Assembly (NCBI GenBank): GCA_020833245.1
Contig: JAJHQQ010000002.1
Location: 1-51,055 of the forward strand
Source: Desulfurococcaceae archaeon
Lineage (GTDB): Archaea; Thermoproteota; Thermoprotei_A; Sulfolobales; Desulfurococcaceae
Reading direction: 5' to 3'
Length of the DNA: 51,055 nucleotides
In this document: in pieces, positions 25,011-33,337 of the stretch
How positions within the stretch are numbered: position 1 is the stretch's first letter
Layout of the letters: each line of letters opens with the position of its first letter
Notes under the pieces: generated by a model
Databases searched by the model: none
What the model saw: only the letters and a program-made list of their open reading frames with translations
Told to the model about the DNA's origin: nothing
Program-made: the position numbers and the translations under genes

Positions 25011-25919
25011 TTGAGGAGCGGCCTAGATGAGGAGGCCGTGAAGAAGCTTATACAGGCAGGAAGAGTAGCCAAGAGAGCTGTTGACTTAGCCGTTAAGTTA
25101 GTAAAACACGGTGTGAGCGTTAACTACGTGGCCACTAGTATTGAAAACTACATTAGAGAACAGGGAGCAGAGCCCGCCTTTCCCGTTAATATAGGTGTAA
25201 ACAACGTAGCTGCCCACTACACTCCAGTATACAACGACGACTCAACTATACCTGAGCAGGGTGTTGTGAAGATAGATATAGGTGTACACGTAGACGGCTA
25301 TATAGCAGACACTGCGGTAACTATAGCTCTGAGCCCTGTTTTCGAGGGCCTTGTAGAGGCCTCTCGCAGAGCCCTAGAGAAAGCACTCGAAATTGTACGG
25401 CCAGGTATAAGAGCACTAGAAATAGGCAAAGTCGTCGAGTCCACAATAAGAAGCTACGGATTTAACCCTATTAGAAACCTCAGTGGTCACGGGATAGAGA
25501 GGTATACTATTCACTCCGGAATAGTAATACCAAATTACGGAGATATCCTCGCAAGGCACAGGCTCCTTGAGGGCGTTTACGCTATTGAGCCATTCGCAAC
25601 TAACGGCTCCGGGTTTGTAAAGGAGTTAGACATTGCCACGATTTACTCACTGAGACATGCCAAGACTACACTCAGAGGCGGTGCGATGTCCTTTTACGAG
25701 AGAGTGTACAGAGAGAGACTAACACTCCCCTTTACTCTGAGGTGGTATGCTAGTAGCGTTGATGAGTATAATGGTCTCTTAAAGATTGTTGAAGAGCTCG
25801 CCGGGAGGAAAGTACTCGTAAAATACCCTGTTCTAGTCGAGAAAACTGGTGGTTACGTATCACAGCACGAGCACACTGTAGTAATTACGGAGAGAGACGT
25901 TATAGTTACCACAATTTAG
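25011..25919 (+). CDS. map: Methionine aminopeptidase, type 2
   Basis: A 302-residue cobalt/iron/manganese peptidase that removes the initiator Met. All five metal ligands are visible: Asp89 (KIDIG), Asp100 (IADTA), His160 (SGHGI), Glu193 (AIEPFA) and Glu287 (QHEHTVV). The ~60-residue insertion after Glu193 (about 200-265) is the type 2 hallmark. TTG 25011 is taken as the start; it follows CCGGTGATCAC, with GGTG as ribosome binding site. Confidence 0.95.
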   Translation: MRSGLDEEAVKKLIQAGRVAKRAVDLAVKLVKHGVSVNYVATSIENYIREQGAEPAFPVNIGVNNVAAHYTPVYNDDSTIPEQGVVKIDIGVHVDGYIADTAVTIALSPVFEGLVEASRRALEKALEIVRPGIRALEIGKVVESTIRSYGFNPIRNLSGHGIERYTIHSGIVIPNYGDILARHRLLEGVYAIEPFATNGSGFVKELDIATIYSLRHAKTTLRGGAMSFYERVYRERLTLPFTLRWYASSVDEYNGLLKIVEELAGRKVLVKYPVLVEKTGGYVSQHEHTVVITERDVIVTTI

Positions 25920-25985
25920 GAGAGTTAGAGTCCTTTGAGAAGAGCGTGTGATAAAAACTCAAAGTAGCCTACTCGTTGTTTACTC

Positions 25986-26240
25986 CTACTTCACTCTCTC
26001 CTCCACAACGATCATCGTGACAGTTGTCCTTATGTCTGGCAACCTCCTGATCTTGTTTGTAACGATATCTCTTATTTTCTCTAACGCGTCCGCTTCAACT
26101 TTCACAACGATATCGTACGTCCCGTAGACAATGTAGGCCTCTTTCACTTCAGGTATTTTCAACAGCTCATCCATAACTCGCGTCTCAGCGCCGATCTCTG
26201 TTTGAACTAGGATAATTGCTGAGGCTTTCCCCTTAGCCAT
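25986..26240 (-). CDS. Stand-alone Lrp/AsnC RAM-domain protein
   Basis: An 84-residue protein consisting only of the RAM (ligand-binding/oligomerisation) domain of Lrp/AsnC regulators: an AIILVQTEIGAE beta strand, helix, KEAYIVYGTYDIVVKVEA, helix, and TTVTMIVV strand. There is no helix-turn-helix, so it cannot bind DNA alone. Such proteins sense small molecules or pair with full-length Lrp proteins. I chose ATG 26240 because GGGGGG sits 4-9 nt upstream; a GTG at 26252 would add four residues. It is convergent with map. Confidence 0.88.
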   Translation of the reverse strand: MAKGKASAIILVQTEIGAETRVMDELLKIPEVKEAYIVYGTYDIVVKVEADALEKIRDIVTNKIRRLPDIRTTVTMIVVEERVK

Positions 26241-26302
26241 ATTTCCCCCCACTACTTTATTTCACCCCATTGGGTATAAATAAATTAGTACACGGTGCCA
26301 TC

Positions 26303-26851
26303 TTGAAGTTAAAGATCTACGCTGTAATATACCGCGAGGACGATCCCGCTAAAAACACAGCTATTAAAATGGTTAAGGCCGGACTCGCCGAGTTAGTGAG
26401 GGGGCCCTTATTTAAGTTAAAACTACTTGTCTTAAACCCGTACAGCAAGGACTACCTCGGCCCGTGGCATCGCGATGTGGCGGTTAAATACGGGCTACTA
26501 GTTGTCGATGCCAGCTGGCGTAGACTAGACCCATCTAAATTTACGAGTATTAGTGGTGTCCACGTTAAGCTCCCCCCACTCTTACCCGGAAACCCCGTTA
26601 ACTACGGTAAGCCCTGTATGCTTTCGAGCGTAGAGGCTGTAGCAGCATCAGTCTACATACTTGGATTTAGAGGCGAGTACGAGTTACTCTTAGGCTTATA
26701 TAAGTGGATGAGTACATTTCACGAGCTAAATAGAGAACTACTAGACGCGTACTCCTCTGCGACTTCTCCAGGCGAGCTCGTTAAAGTAATAATAGACTTC
26801 TGGGAGACAGAGGACCCATGTTACTACAGTATCGAGCGGGGCTGGGGGTAA
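26303..26851 (+). CDS. tsr3: Tsr3: rRNA aminocarboxypropyltransferase
   Basis: A SAM-dependent enzyme that transfers the 3-amino-3-carboxypropyl group to a small-subunit rRNA uridine late in 40S/30S maturation. Seen: KIYAVIYREDDPAKNTAIKM, LVVDASWRR near the centre, and the strongly conserved LPPLLPGNPVNYGKPCMLSS and VEAVAASVYILGF. TTG 26303 is favoured (GGTG at 26294-26297, just before the conserved start); TTG 26270 would add 11 residues. The last codons, through the TAA at 26849-26851, overlap the P1 helix of the convergent RNase P RNA gene by about 16 nt. Confidence 0.9.
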   Translation: MKLKIYAVIYREDDPAKNTAIKMVKAGLAELVRGPLFKLKLLVLNPYSKDYLGPWHRDVAVKYGLLVVDASWRRLDPSKFTSISGVHVKLPPLLPGNPVNYGKPCMLSSVEAVAASVYILGFRGEYELLLGLYKWMSTFHELNRELLDAYSSATSPGELVKVIIDFWETEDPCYYSIERGWG

Positions 26852-27155
26852 CCCGTGTTCTGTTTGCCCACATTTGTCTAAGCGGCCCACACCGATCACG
26901 CGGCACCTCATCTCGGACCCGGGCCTTGCACCGCACGGGACGGCCGTTTCAACGCCTCCACTACGGTCCTCTGCGGTTTAATCCCCCGTTGCCGGGGAGT
27001 GGCCCGCGTCATAGCCATCTCGTAGTGGCCGTACCGTTTCTGTGCCGTTGCCACGGGGGCTACCCGTACCCCTTACGGGGTCGTGCCGCCGCGGGGTGCA
27101 CGGTGTTTCCTCACCCCCTCACTACTCAGGAGCGTGAGTGGACCCCAGCCCCGCC
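26836..27155 (-). ncRNA. rnpB: RNase P RNA
   Basis: About 320 nt, very G+C-rich compared with its surroundings, minus strand. The termini GGCGGGGCTGGGG and CCCCAGCCCCGC pair as P1. Conserved core pieces are GAGGAAACACC near the 5' end, ACAGAAACGG in the middle, GAGATGAGGTG, and the 3' CGCTTAGACAAATG and ACAGAACACGGGTTAC. This is the ribozyme component that trims tRNA 5' leaders. Its P1 3' strand overlaps the end of tsr3 on the other strand. Confidence 0.92.
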
Positions 27156-27177
27156 AATACTATTATATTCTCGAATT

Positions 27178-27191
27178 AGCCCTTTAATAGT
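27178..27191 (-). promoter_or_regulatory. RNase P RNA promoter
   Basis: Minus-strand CTATTAAAGGG centred about 29 nt upstream of the RNA 5' end is a plausible TATA element; AATATAATAG lies closer to the start. Confidence 0.45.
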
Positions 27192-27696
27192 CCTCTAGCA
27201 CTTTCTGCAAGAGCCGAGTTGAAGCCGAGGGGTGGAACAAGAGGTTTAATTTAATTAGTTATCAACGAGATCTGTTCTTGAAGAGAGACCCCACTACTTC
27301 CACTGAAGAAACATAGATAGATTGCTGAGAGGACCATTTTCTCGTAAAGTATACTGATATAGCTGATCTTAGTATAGTTGAAATTTGATCGTAGAGATAC
27401 ATTTCATTATACAAACTCATTATACAAACAAATAATGTACACGCACTAATATGCTTAAGAGCTATTTAGTTTCCACTTGAATTATAGGGGTCTCTCTCCC
27501 GCGTTAATTCTCCACTTGAAGCTGACCCGTCAAACCATTGGTTACTGCTGAGTGCTCCAAGCTGTGTCACGTAGTGTGGAGTGGAAGCTAACGGGTGGAA
27601 CTGCTAGTTTCAATATAAATGTTTAATTGTAAAATTAAATAGATGTGTCTTTATTAGTTAACTACGATTTTGTAGCATACCGGGATATGCTGGTAA
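27192..27696. other. 505-bp non-coding, A+T-rich region with short repeats
   Basis: No ORF or known RNA was found. It contains a perfect tandem 13-mer (TCATTATACAAAC twice, 27404-27429), three copies of a CCACTTGAA-like word (about 27299, 27472, 27512), and two related blocks GAAGCCGAGGGGTGGAAC (about 27224) and GAAGCTAACGGGTGGAAC (about 27584). The hairpin AACC-att-GGTT is at about 27533-27543. The last 90 bp are A+T-rich and probably hold the alba2 promoter. The repeated blocks suggest an unrecognised RNA or protein-binding region. Confidence 0.5.
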
Positions 27697-27969
27697 TTGG
27701 TGAATTCTGTGAGTGAGCGTGAAATCGTAGTCGGCAAGAAGAGCATTAGTAACTACTTAATTGATATTGCAGTTGTCTTCCAGGAAGGCGTTTCAGCAAT
27801 TGTAATTAAGGGGTATGGACGCTACATATCTAAAGCAGTAGACCTCTATAACGCCCTCACTGATAAAATGAGAGACGCAGTTAAACTAGATAGTGTTGCT
27901 ATTGGGAGCGAGCCCGTAGCTGGGAGATTGAAGAGCTATATAGCTATAAAAGTCACTAGGAAGCTCTAA
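27697..27969 (+). CDS. Alba-family chromatin protein (second copy)
   Basis: A 90-residue Alba protein. It has the N-terminal IVVGKKSISNYLIDIAVVF, whose Lys pair is the DNA-contacting and acetylatable site in the family, the dimer-helix SAIVIKGYGRYISKAVDLYN, and a C-terminal strand pair. Possible starts are TTG 27697, GTG 27700 or GTG 27709. It is only moderately similar to the copy at 31680, consistent with the Alba1/Alba2 heterodimer arrangement of many crenarchaea. Its last 84 nt overlap the 3' end of the convergent reverse gyrase gene. Confidence 0.92.
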   Translation: MVNSVSEREIVVGKKSISNYLIDIAVVFQEGVSAIVIKGYGRYISKAVDLYNALTDKMRDAVKLDSVAIGSEPVAGRLKSYIAIKVTRKL

Positions 27970-30900
27970 TGGTATAAGTGCGCTTTTCTCTACGAGGTCA
28001 ACTATAGTAGCGACTACTGCGTCGTAGACTTCAAGTTCACCTCTAATTATAGCGTCAATACTCCTCTCCATTCTCCTCGTGAGTTCAACTGACATGTAAC
28101 TCGAGTAGTTCTCAGCTAGGTACTTATAGACCATGATACCCCGCTTAGTGGGGACGGCTTTATGCCTACTCTTAGAGAGCACAACGTAACCATGTCTCTT
28201 CAAGTTACTAATCACCTTAGAGTAAGTACTAGGCCTGCCAATACCGTGAGTCTTCATGAGCGAGACGAGGTCTCCCTCAGTGTATAGTGGAACTCTACTC
28301 GAGTTAAACACTCTAGTAGAGTTAACGGGGAGCGTTGTCTTCTCGACCCCTCGGAGTTCACAGTGTAGTCTCGGCTTATCTACGAGGTCAAAGCCGTGCT
28401 CGGCTACGTCAACTAGGACTTCTAACTCGCCTAGCTCAACACTGTTCACGTAAACTCTGTACTTGGACTTTAAGGCCCTGTAGGGCTTCATTTGACTAGC
28501 AATAAACCTCTTAAACACGAGGTCGTATAGAGAGAGGTGTCTCGGAGTCAATGGTATAACTAGCTGAATAAGCCCCTCCTCGGCAGCTCTCAATAACTGC
28601 TCAGCGTCGTAGGGGTTTACAGGCCTAATTGCTTCGTGGCTTCCAGGCTCACTCCAGCGTCTAGGTGTAAAGTAGGATTCAAGCCCCTTCTCCCTTAGGT
28701 AAGTTCTAGCCACAGTTATCCCCGTGTTACTAACGTAACTGCAGTCTGTTCTGTGATACGTGATTAAGCCAGCCTCGTAGAGCTCCTGGGCTAATTTCAT
28801 TGTGACCTCCGCTTGTAGTCCAAGTCTACTAGAGGCGTCTACGAGGAGGTCTTCTGTAGTGTACGGTGGTCTCGGAGACACTTCGACTAGGTAATCACTA
28901 GTCTTAACGAGCTCAATACTACTAGCACTACGTAGCTTCTCAACGAGCTCGGGGCTATTCACACAAGTACACACAGTTAACTTGACGGGGTCACTAGATG
29001 ACACGCACACTTTCTTACACTTATTAGCGAGGTACTCGTAGTAGCGTTTTACAATAAAGTCTAGTAGTGGCCCCTGAACTCTGCCAATACCGAGATTCCT
29101 ACTATTAAAAGCCTTCTGGAGCCTCTCACTGAGACTAAAGCCGACAAGCCTATCTAGGACCCTCCTATAGACCTCGGCCTCGACGAGCTTGAGGTTAATA
29201 CTCCTCTTTCTGCTTAGAGTTGCGAGGAGCTCACTTCTAGTAATCTCGTGGAGCTCAATACGCCATATATTCTGGTTAAATGGACTAATTGCGGAGTAGA
29301 CATCGTAAGCTATCTTCTCCCCCTCGATATCCGGGTCTGTGGCGATGTACACCTCATCTACTTCGAGGCTTAGGTTTCTGAGTAACTGTACTACTAGCTT
29401 ACTGTCAGTGTAGACACCACTACCGCACTTAGGGCAGTAGTCGCTGTCTGTGAACTGCGCTCCACAGATCTTGCAGCGCTTAATAGTAGTGTAAACTGGC
29501 TTCACATAGTCCTTGCCGACTTCGACTCCGAAAATCCCCACGTTACTTCTAGTTGTAAGCTCGTAGATGTGACCCCTAGTAGACACAACGTTAAACTCCA
29601 CTACTTCGTCGCCGACCCGGGCTGGAATAGTGTAGAGTGATATTCCAGCAATCCTCCTAACTACTGGCTTACCGAAAAACCTAGCAATAGTTCTAGCCTT
29701 AGTTGGAGACTCAACTACGATTAGAGTAGACTTGTACTTCAATTTCCCAGAGTCGCAAGCGAGGCTTCTAGTACTATCTAGTAATTTCCTCTCGTAGTCG
29801 AGGTCTACTTCACTAATGTGTCTCAGCCCGAGATCCCTGTCGAGAGCTTTAAACTTCAAGTCTAACCCCTTAGCGAAGTTCTCCTGCTCTCTGAGCTCAA
29901 CGAGCAGGGAGAAGCCGTGAGTCATCTTGTCTCCTAGGAGCCTACTAGTCCTGCCAGTAGCCTGAATGTAGGTCATTAAGTCTGGTATTACAGCCAGGTA
30001 CTTGTCCCCCGCTTTAATGAGAGTAATAGTCCCAACAGCAACCGTCTTCTCGCGGTCAATAAGAGCCTTTACCAGCGGGACAGCGGCCTCGTAGAGCTCT
30101 TTAATCGCAATGTAGAGCTCACGCGTCTTAGTCTTCTCCTGAATAGTGCTCTCAGGGATCTTGCCTAGTAAGCAGTACTTGACTAGCTTTCTCTCAAGCG
30201 GGCTCATAAGTAGCACTTGTCTCCGCGCTCTCGCGGCGCGTTCTAATAGCTCGCGACTCTGAGTTAAATTGGCGACTTCGTAGACTACTCTAACTAGTAG
30301 AGCCGGATTAGCCAGGAAGTTTTCAAGTGGAATAGAGAAGACAGGCGTGCCTAGGAACACGACGTACCTTATATTTCTAGGGGAGTCAATACCCCTAACA
30401 CTACTACTATAGTAAGAGGAGTACCCGATGAGGAAGTCGAGTTCTCCAGACACGAGCATTTGAACAGCTCTAGGCGAGGCATCTGAGGCTCTAAACCCCT
30501 GTTTAGACAAGTAGTCTAGTAGCCTCCTAGAGACCTCTAAGAAGACCTCCCTTGCGGGGTTTCTCGGCGAGATGTAGAGTATGCCTCCCCTACCCAACTT
30601 ACTAACAATTTCAACAACTACTCTCACAGCGTCGTCTACGCTGTCGACTAGAGTGTAGGCGTCTAGCACGTCTCTACCGTAAATTGTTATTCCACTAATG
30701 TCCACTTTTAACAAGTCTCTTAGAATTCTCCCAGCAAGCCCCCTAGTGTAGCAAGTAGCAGAAGCCACTACAAGTTGCCCGGGGCTCCTCGCTCTAAGCG
30801 AGGACTCGAGTTTAGAGTCTACTTCGACGAGTTCTTTAACAAGCGAAGTCACATCTCTACCAGTGACCTTGTCTACTAGTATTCTCCTCGAGAGCTCAAC

Positions 30901-31539
30901 TCTCCTCTTAGAGAGCTCGATGTCCTCTCTAGTATAGCCGAGAGTGTCTAAAAGCACGTAGACGCTTCTCTCACTCTTAACGAGGCTGTCAGCGTCATCA
31001 ACAATAACCACGCTGAATCTGTGAGAGCACGCTTCACGTAGTCTCCTCAGGAAGGCACTAGTTACAACTAGAATATCGAAGTCACCACTACTAATAGAGC
31101 TCAGCACAGCCCCTCTCTTCTTACCCCTGAGTGTGGAGCTGTAGTAGAGTACTCTCACACTACTCCCGCTCAGCTTACTCATCTCAGAGAGCTTCTCAGA
31201 CACTTGGTCTCCAAGAGACCTTGTTGGGACAACGTAGAGTACTTTCTTCCCCCGCGCCGCGCTGAATAAGGCGTATACTAAGAGTAGAGTTGTCTTACCA
31301 ATACCCGTGGGCGCGACTAGAACAGTGTTCTCGCCTCTGAGAAGCCTCTTAATCCACGCTCTCTGAGCACCCCACGGCTCAAGCCCCCCTGTAGCCCTCT
31401 TAAAGAACAAGTAGAGCTCTCTCTCAGATTCGAGTAGCAGATCGCTCAGTATTTGAATAGTCTCGTCTAGTGAACCCTCCGGCCCTAGTGCACTGTTACT
31501 GCTCAGCGCAGAATCGTATACTATTAGTAGCCTCCCCAT
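27886..31539 (-). CDS. rgy: Reverse gyrase
   Basis: A 1217-residue fusion of a helicase-like module and a type IA topoisomerase; it introduces positive supercoils and is diagnostic of hyperthermophiles. Helicase part: Walker A APTGIGKTT (76-84) and motif II VDDAD. Topoisomerase part: toprim TLIVVESPTKARTI near 610, a zinc finger CKIC...CPKC inside it, toprim acid IATDPDIEGE, and the active-site Tyr in LITYHRTD (codon near residue 928). The usual N-terminal cysteine zinc ribbon is not seen. A TATA box (CTTTAAAAGC, minus, 31573-31583) gives a short leader. Confidence 0.96.
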   Translation of the reverse strand: MGRLLIVYDSALSSNSALGPEGSLDETIQILSDLLLESERELYLFFKRATGGLEPWGAQRAWIKRLLRGENTVLVAPTGIGKTTLLLVYALFSAARGKKVLYVVPTRSLGDQVSEKLSEMSKLSGSSVRVLYYSSTLRGKKRGAVLSSISSGDFDILVVTSAFLRRLREACSHRFSVVIVDDADSLVKSERSVYVLLDTLGYTREDIELSKRRVELSRRILVDKVTGRDVTSLVKELVEVDSKLESSLRARSPGQLVVASATCYTRGLAGRILRDLLKVDISGITIYGRDVLDAYTLVDSVDDAVRVVVEIVSKLGRGGILYISPRNPAREVFLEVSRRLLDYLSKQGFRASDASPRAVQMLVSGELDFLIGYSSYYSSSVRGIDSPRNIRYVVFLGTPVFSIPLENFLANPALLVRVVYEVANLTQSRELLERAARARRQVLLMSPLERKLVKYCLLGKIPESTIQEKTKTRELYIAIKELYEAAVPLVKALIDREKTVAVGTITLIKAGDKYLAVIPDLMTYIQATGRTSRLLGDKMTHGFSLLVELREQENFAKGLDLKFKALDRDLGLRHISEVDLDYERKLLDSTRSLACDSGKLKYKSTLIVVESPTKARTIARFFGKPVVRRIAGISLYTIPARVGDEVVEFNVVSTRGHIYELTTRSNVGIFGVEVGKDYVKPVYTTIKRCKICGAQFTDSDYCPKCGSGVYTDSKLVVQLLRNLSLEVDEVYIATDPDIEGEKIAYDVYSAISPFNQNIWRIELHEITRSELLATLSRKRSINLKLVEAEVYRRVLDRLVGFSLSERLQKAFNSRNLGIGRVQGPLLDFIVKRYYEYLANKCKKVCVSSSDPVKLTVCTCVNSPELVEKLRSASSIELVKTSDYLVEVSPRPPYTTEDLLVDASSRLGLQAEVTMKLAQELYEAGLITYHRTDCSYVSNTGITVARTYLREKGLESYFTPRRWSEPGSHEAIRPVNPYDAEQLLRAAEEGLIQLVIPLTPRHLSLYDLVFKRFIASQMKPYRALKSKYRVYVNSVELGELEVLVDVAEHGFDLVDKPRLHCELRGVEKTTLPVNSTRVFNSSRVPLYTEGDLVSLMKTHGIGRPSTYSKVISNLKRHGYVVLSKSRHKAVPTKRGIMVYKYLAENYSSYMSVELTRRMERSIDAIIRGELEVYDAVVATIVDLVEKSALIPLELPSDFYSYIALQSPSYGLAPNSNTI

Positions 31540-31570
31540 AACTATCCATTCAGCGTATGCCTAGCGCGTG

Positions 31571-31584
31571 GTGCTTTTAAAGTA
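31571..31584 (-). promoter_or_regulatory. Reverse gyrase promoter
   Basis: Minus-strand ACTTTAAAAGC is centred about 38 nt upstream of the rgy ATG (31539), giving a leader of about 10 nt. It is back to back with the alba1 promoter. Confidence 0.5.
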
Positions 31585-31611
31585 GGGGGGAGCGTATTAC
31601 ATCCGAGAAAA

Positions 31612-31624
31612 AGCTTTTTAAAGC
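31612..31624 (+). promoter_or_regulatory. alba1 promoter
   Basis: GAAAAAGCTTTTTAAAGCC: a BRE-like purine run followed by the TATA box CTTTTTAAA (31614-31622), about 60 nt upstream of the alba1 ATG. Confidence 0.55.
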
Positions 31625-31679
31625 CTTGCTGTATCTGAGAGAATAGAACTAGACTCGGAGAAGAAGAGAGGTGAAGGAG

Positions 31680-31970
31680 ATGTCCCAGCTACAGACAGCA
31701 AACACAGTACTCGTGGGAAAGAAGCCAGTAATGAACTACGTAATAGCCGTACTAACTCTAGTACACCAGGGAGTAAAAGAAGTCTACATTAAAGCGAGAG
31801 GGAGAGCTATAAGTAAAGCAGTGGACACAGTAGAGATCATAAAGAACAGGTTCCTACCTGGAAAAGTAGACGTCGAAGACATAAAGATCGGCAGTCAAAC
31901 AGTAACTAATCCACAGGGGAGAGAGGCTAGAGTAAGCATTATAGAGATAAGACTAAAAATCAAGGAGTAA
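31680..31970 (+). CDS. alba: Alba chromatin protein (Alba1)
   Basis: A 96-residue DNA/RNA-binding chromatin protein. It shows [18 protein letters not shown] with the Lys-Lys pair, [21 protein letters not shown], and the C-terminal beta hairpin ([17 protein letters not shown]). ATG 31680 is chosen because AGGTGAAGGAG precedes it; a GTG at 31671 would add three residues. Compared with the copy at 27697 it has the longer loop and charged C-terminus typical of Alba1. It is divergent from rgy, so DNA topology and compaction functions share this intergenic region. Confidence 0.95.
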   Translation: MSQLQTANTVLVGKKPVMNYVIAVLTLVHQGVKEVYIKARGRAISKAVDTVEIIKNRFLPGKVDVEDIKIGSQTVTNPQGREARVSIIEIRLKIKE

Positions 31971-32043
31971 ACAGAGAGGAGCGTGTTCTACCACCTCAGA
32001 GTAGATAGAAAAATTTTTATGTAAACTCCCCGCAGACCATGCA

Positions 32044-32739
32044 ATGCCCCGCATTCACCCCGGAACACTCATTATTGAGCTCGAGCCTCTCTCTACGAGT
32101 ACACTTACTAGCCTACTTAGTGACCTAGTCAAACAGGGAGTGCTCGAAGTACTCGTAGCCACAGCTCCCTCAGTAGTAGATGTTTCAATAGGGGGTAACA
32201 CGTACTCTGTAGCAATAGCGCCCTTTACAGTACTAGTTACACCTACACGAGAGATCAGCCTCCTCAGTGGGGTGAGAGTCTACGTGGCCAGTAGAGACGC
32301 CTGGGTTGACGCCGTAAAGCTCAGCACTAGTGTTCTACTAGGAGTACTAACCGCTCTGAGTAGAGGTGACACTAGTGCTCTACTAGACTACGGTATTGTA
32401 GTTGAGAGTGGAGAGTACTGCGAAGACGTGTTATTCGCGTTTCCGCTCACAGTGAAGAGCACTGATTACTCGTCTCTGAGAAAGCACAGTGTAGCTAGAG
32501 CTTACGGGCTCTACAGAGAAGTACTGAGTGAGCAAAAAGTACTCCTAGCAGTCTGCGTATCAGACTCCACTATGTCGCCCTACGCTTGGATCGAGAAGCG
32601 AGGTGGCAGAGTAATACTCGTGTTGAAGAATCCTAGAGGTCCAAGCGCGGAGAGAGTGTCACTTAGAATTATACTAGACTACGTAGTCACAAACTACTCG
32701 AAGACGGAGAGCATAAGGCTACAAGAACTGCTGAGTTGA
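32044..32739 (+). CDS. Unknown protein, 231 residues
   Basis: I recognise no family. It is an alpha/beta protein with hydrophobic strands (LEVLVATAP, FTVLVTPT, VLLAVCVSDS, RVILVLKN) and few charged clusters; no membrane helix or signal peptide. A TATA box AAATTTTTATG at 32011-32021 lies about 26 nt before the ATG at 32044, so the message should be leaderless. Codon use resembles its neighbours. It precedes the palindrome-bracketed ORF by about 100 bp on the same strand. Confidence 0.7.
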   Translation: MPRIHPGTLIIELEPLSTSTLTSLLSDLVKQGVLEVLVATAPSVVDVSIGGNTYSVAIAPFTVLVTPTREISLLSGVRVYVASRDAWVDAVKLSTSVLLGVLTALSRGDTSALLDYGIVVESGEYCEDVLFAFPLTVKSTDYSSLRKHSVARAYGLYREVLSEQKVLLAVCVSDSTMSPYAWIEKRGGRVILVLKNPRGPSAERVSLRIILDYVVTNYSKTESIRLQELLS

Positions 32740-32803
32740 GGGAGTCTTGTTGTTTAAATACTGTACTGTCTGGATTTGCTGACTGGGTCTCTGCGCGCTG
32801 TGA

Positions 32804-32842
32804 GTGTTAGACAGAAAAGCCCAGGTCTTGGTGTCTAACACC
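32804..32842. repeat. Palindromic element, copy 1
   Basis: GTGTTAGACAGAAAA, 13 nt, then TGTCTAACACC; the outer arms GTGTTAGACA/TGTCTAACAC pair perfectly (10 bp). The same end sequences with a 13-nt core recur at 33339-33377. The right arm ends immediately before the TTG at 32843. GGTG at 32830-32833 may be the ribosome binding site, so a hairpin would hide it. Confidence 0.8.
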
Positions 32843-33292
32843 TTGACTACACCTGAGCCCCCGCACGCGCTCAGATCACTACTCGGAGACCTAGTTGTGA
32901 ACACAGAGGAACTGAGTAGACTCGAAGAGGCTACTAGTAAACTACTAAGAGACTACGCTACTCTAATTGAAATCTTAAAGCACGCCGGCTTACAAAGTCT
33001 CCTGGGGGTTTACGATAAGATTAAGAATTGTAGTGAGCACTACAGCTGGGTTTTAAACAAAGCAGGCAAGAAGTACTATTACTACTACTTGAAGTGTAAA
33101 GGTCAAAAGCCAGCGACAATTTACATTGGGAAGTCGCCAGAGGGGTACAACGCCATTAAGCGTGCGGCGAGAGCAGCTATTGAGTTAAAACAAGTACTAG
33201 ATAAACTGCGAGGAGACCTGAGAGAACTAGAATTCGCCACGAGGACATTTAAAGAGAGCGTAGAAGTACTCGGATTAACGAGAAAACTCTAA
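32843..33292 (+). CDS. Unknown protein between two palindromes
   Basis: About 149 residues from TTG 32843; a GTG at 32804 would extend it by 13 residues coded entirely by the palindrome. No named family is recognised. The N-terminal part is helical, likely coiled coil (EELSRLEEATSKLLRDYATL). The centre has W-(x)n-GKKYYYYYLKCKG followed by ATIYIGKSPEGYNAIKRA, a three-strand-plus-helix pattern that resembles small AP2-like or arm-type DNA-binding modules (weak inference). A second coiled coil ends the protein. Near-identical palindromes lie directly upstream and 45 nt downstream, which could be its binding sites, element ends or terminators. Confidence 0.6.
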   Translation: MTTPEPPHALRSLLGDLVVNTEELSRLEEATSKLLRDYATLIEILKHAGLQSLLGVYDKIKNCSEHYSWVLNKAGKKYYYYYLKCKGQKPATIYIGKSPEGYNAIKRAARAAIELKQVLDKLRGDLRELEFATRTFKESVEVLGLTRKL

Positions 33293-33337
33293 GTTGCAAA
33301 ACACCTCGCAGTGGTCTCATGGCTCTCAGCGCTACGT

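Noticed and set aside
26818-27198. Plus-strand 126-residue Arg/Pro-rich ORF
   Set aside because: It lies wholly over the RNase P RNA gene; its length comes from the high G+C content.
27404-27429. CRISPR array or leader
   Set aside because: Only two tandem 13-mers without spacers; no cas gene in the window.
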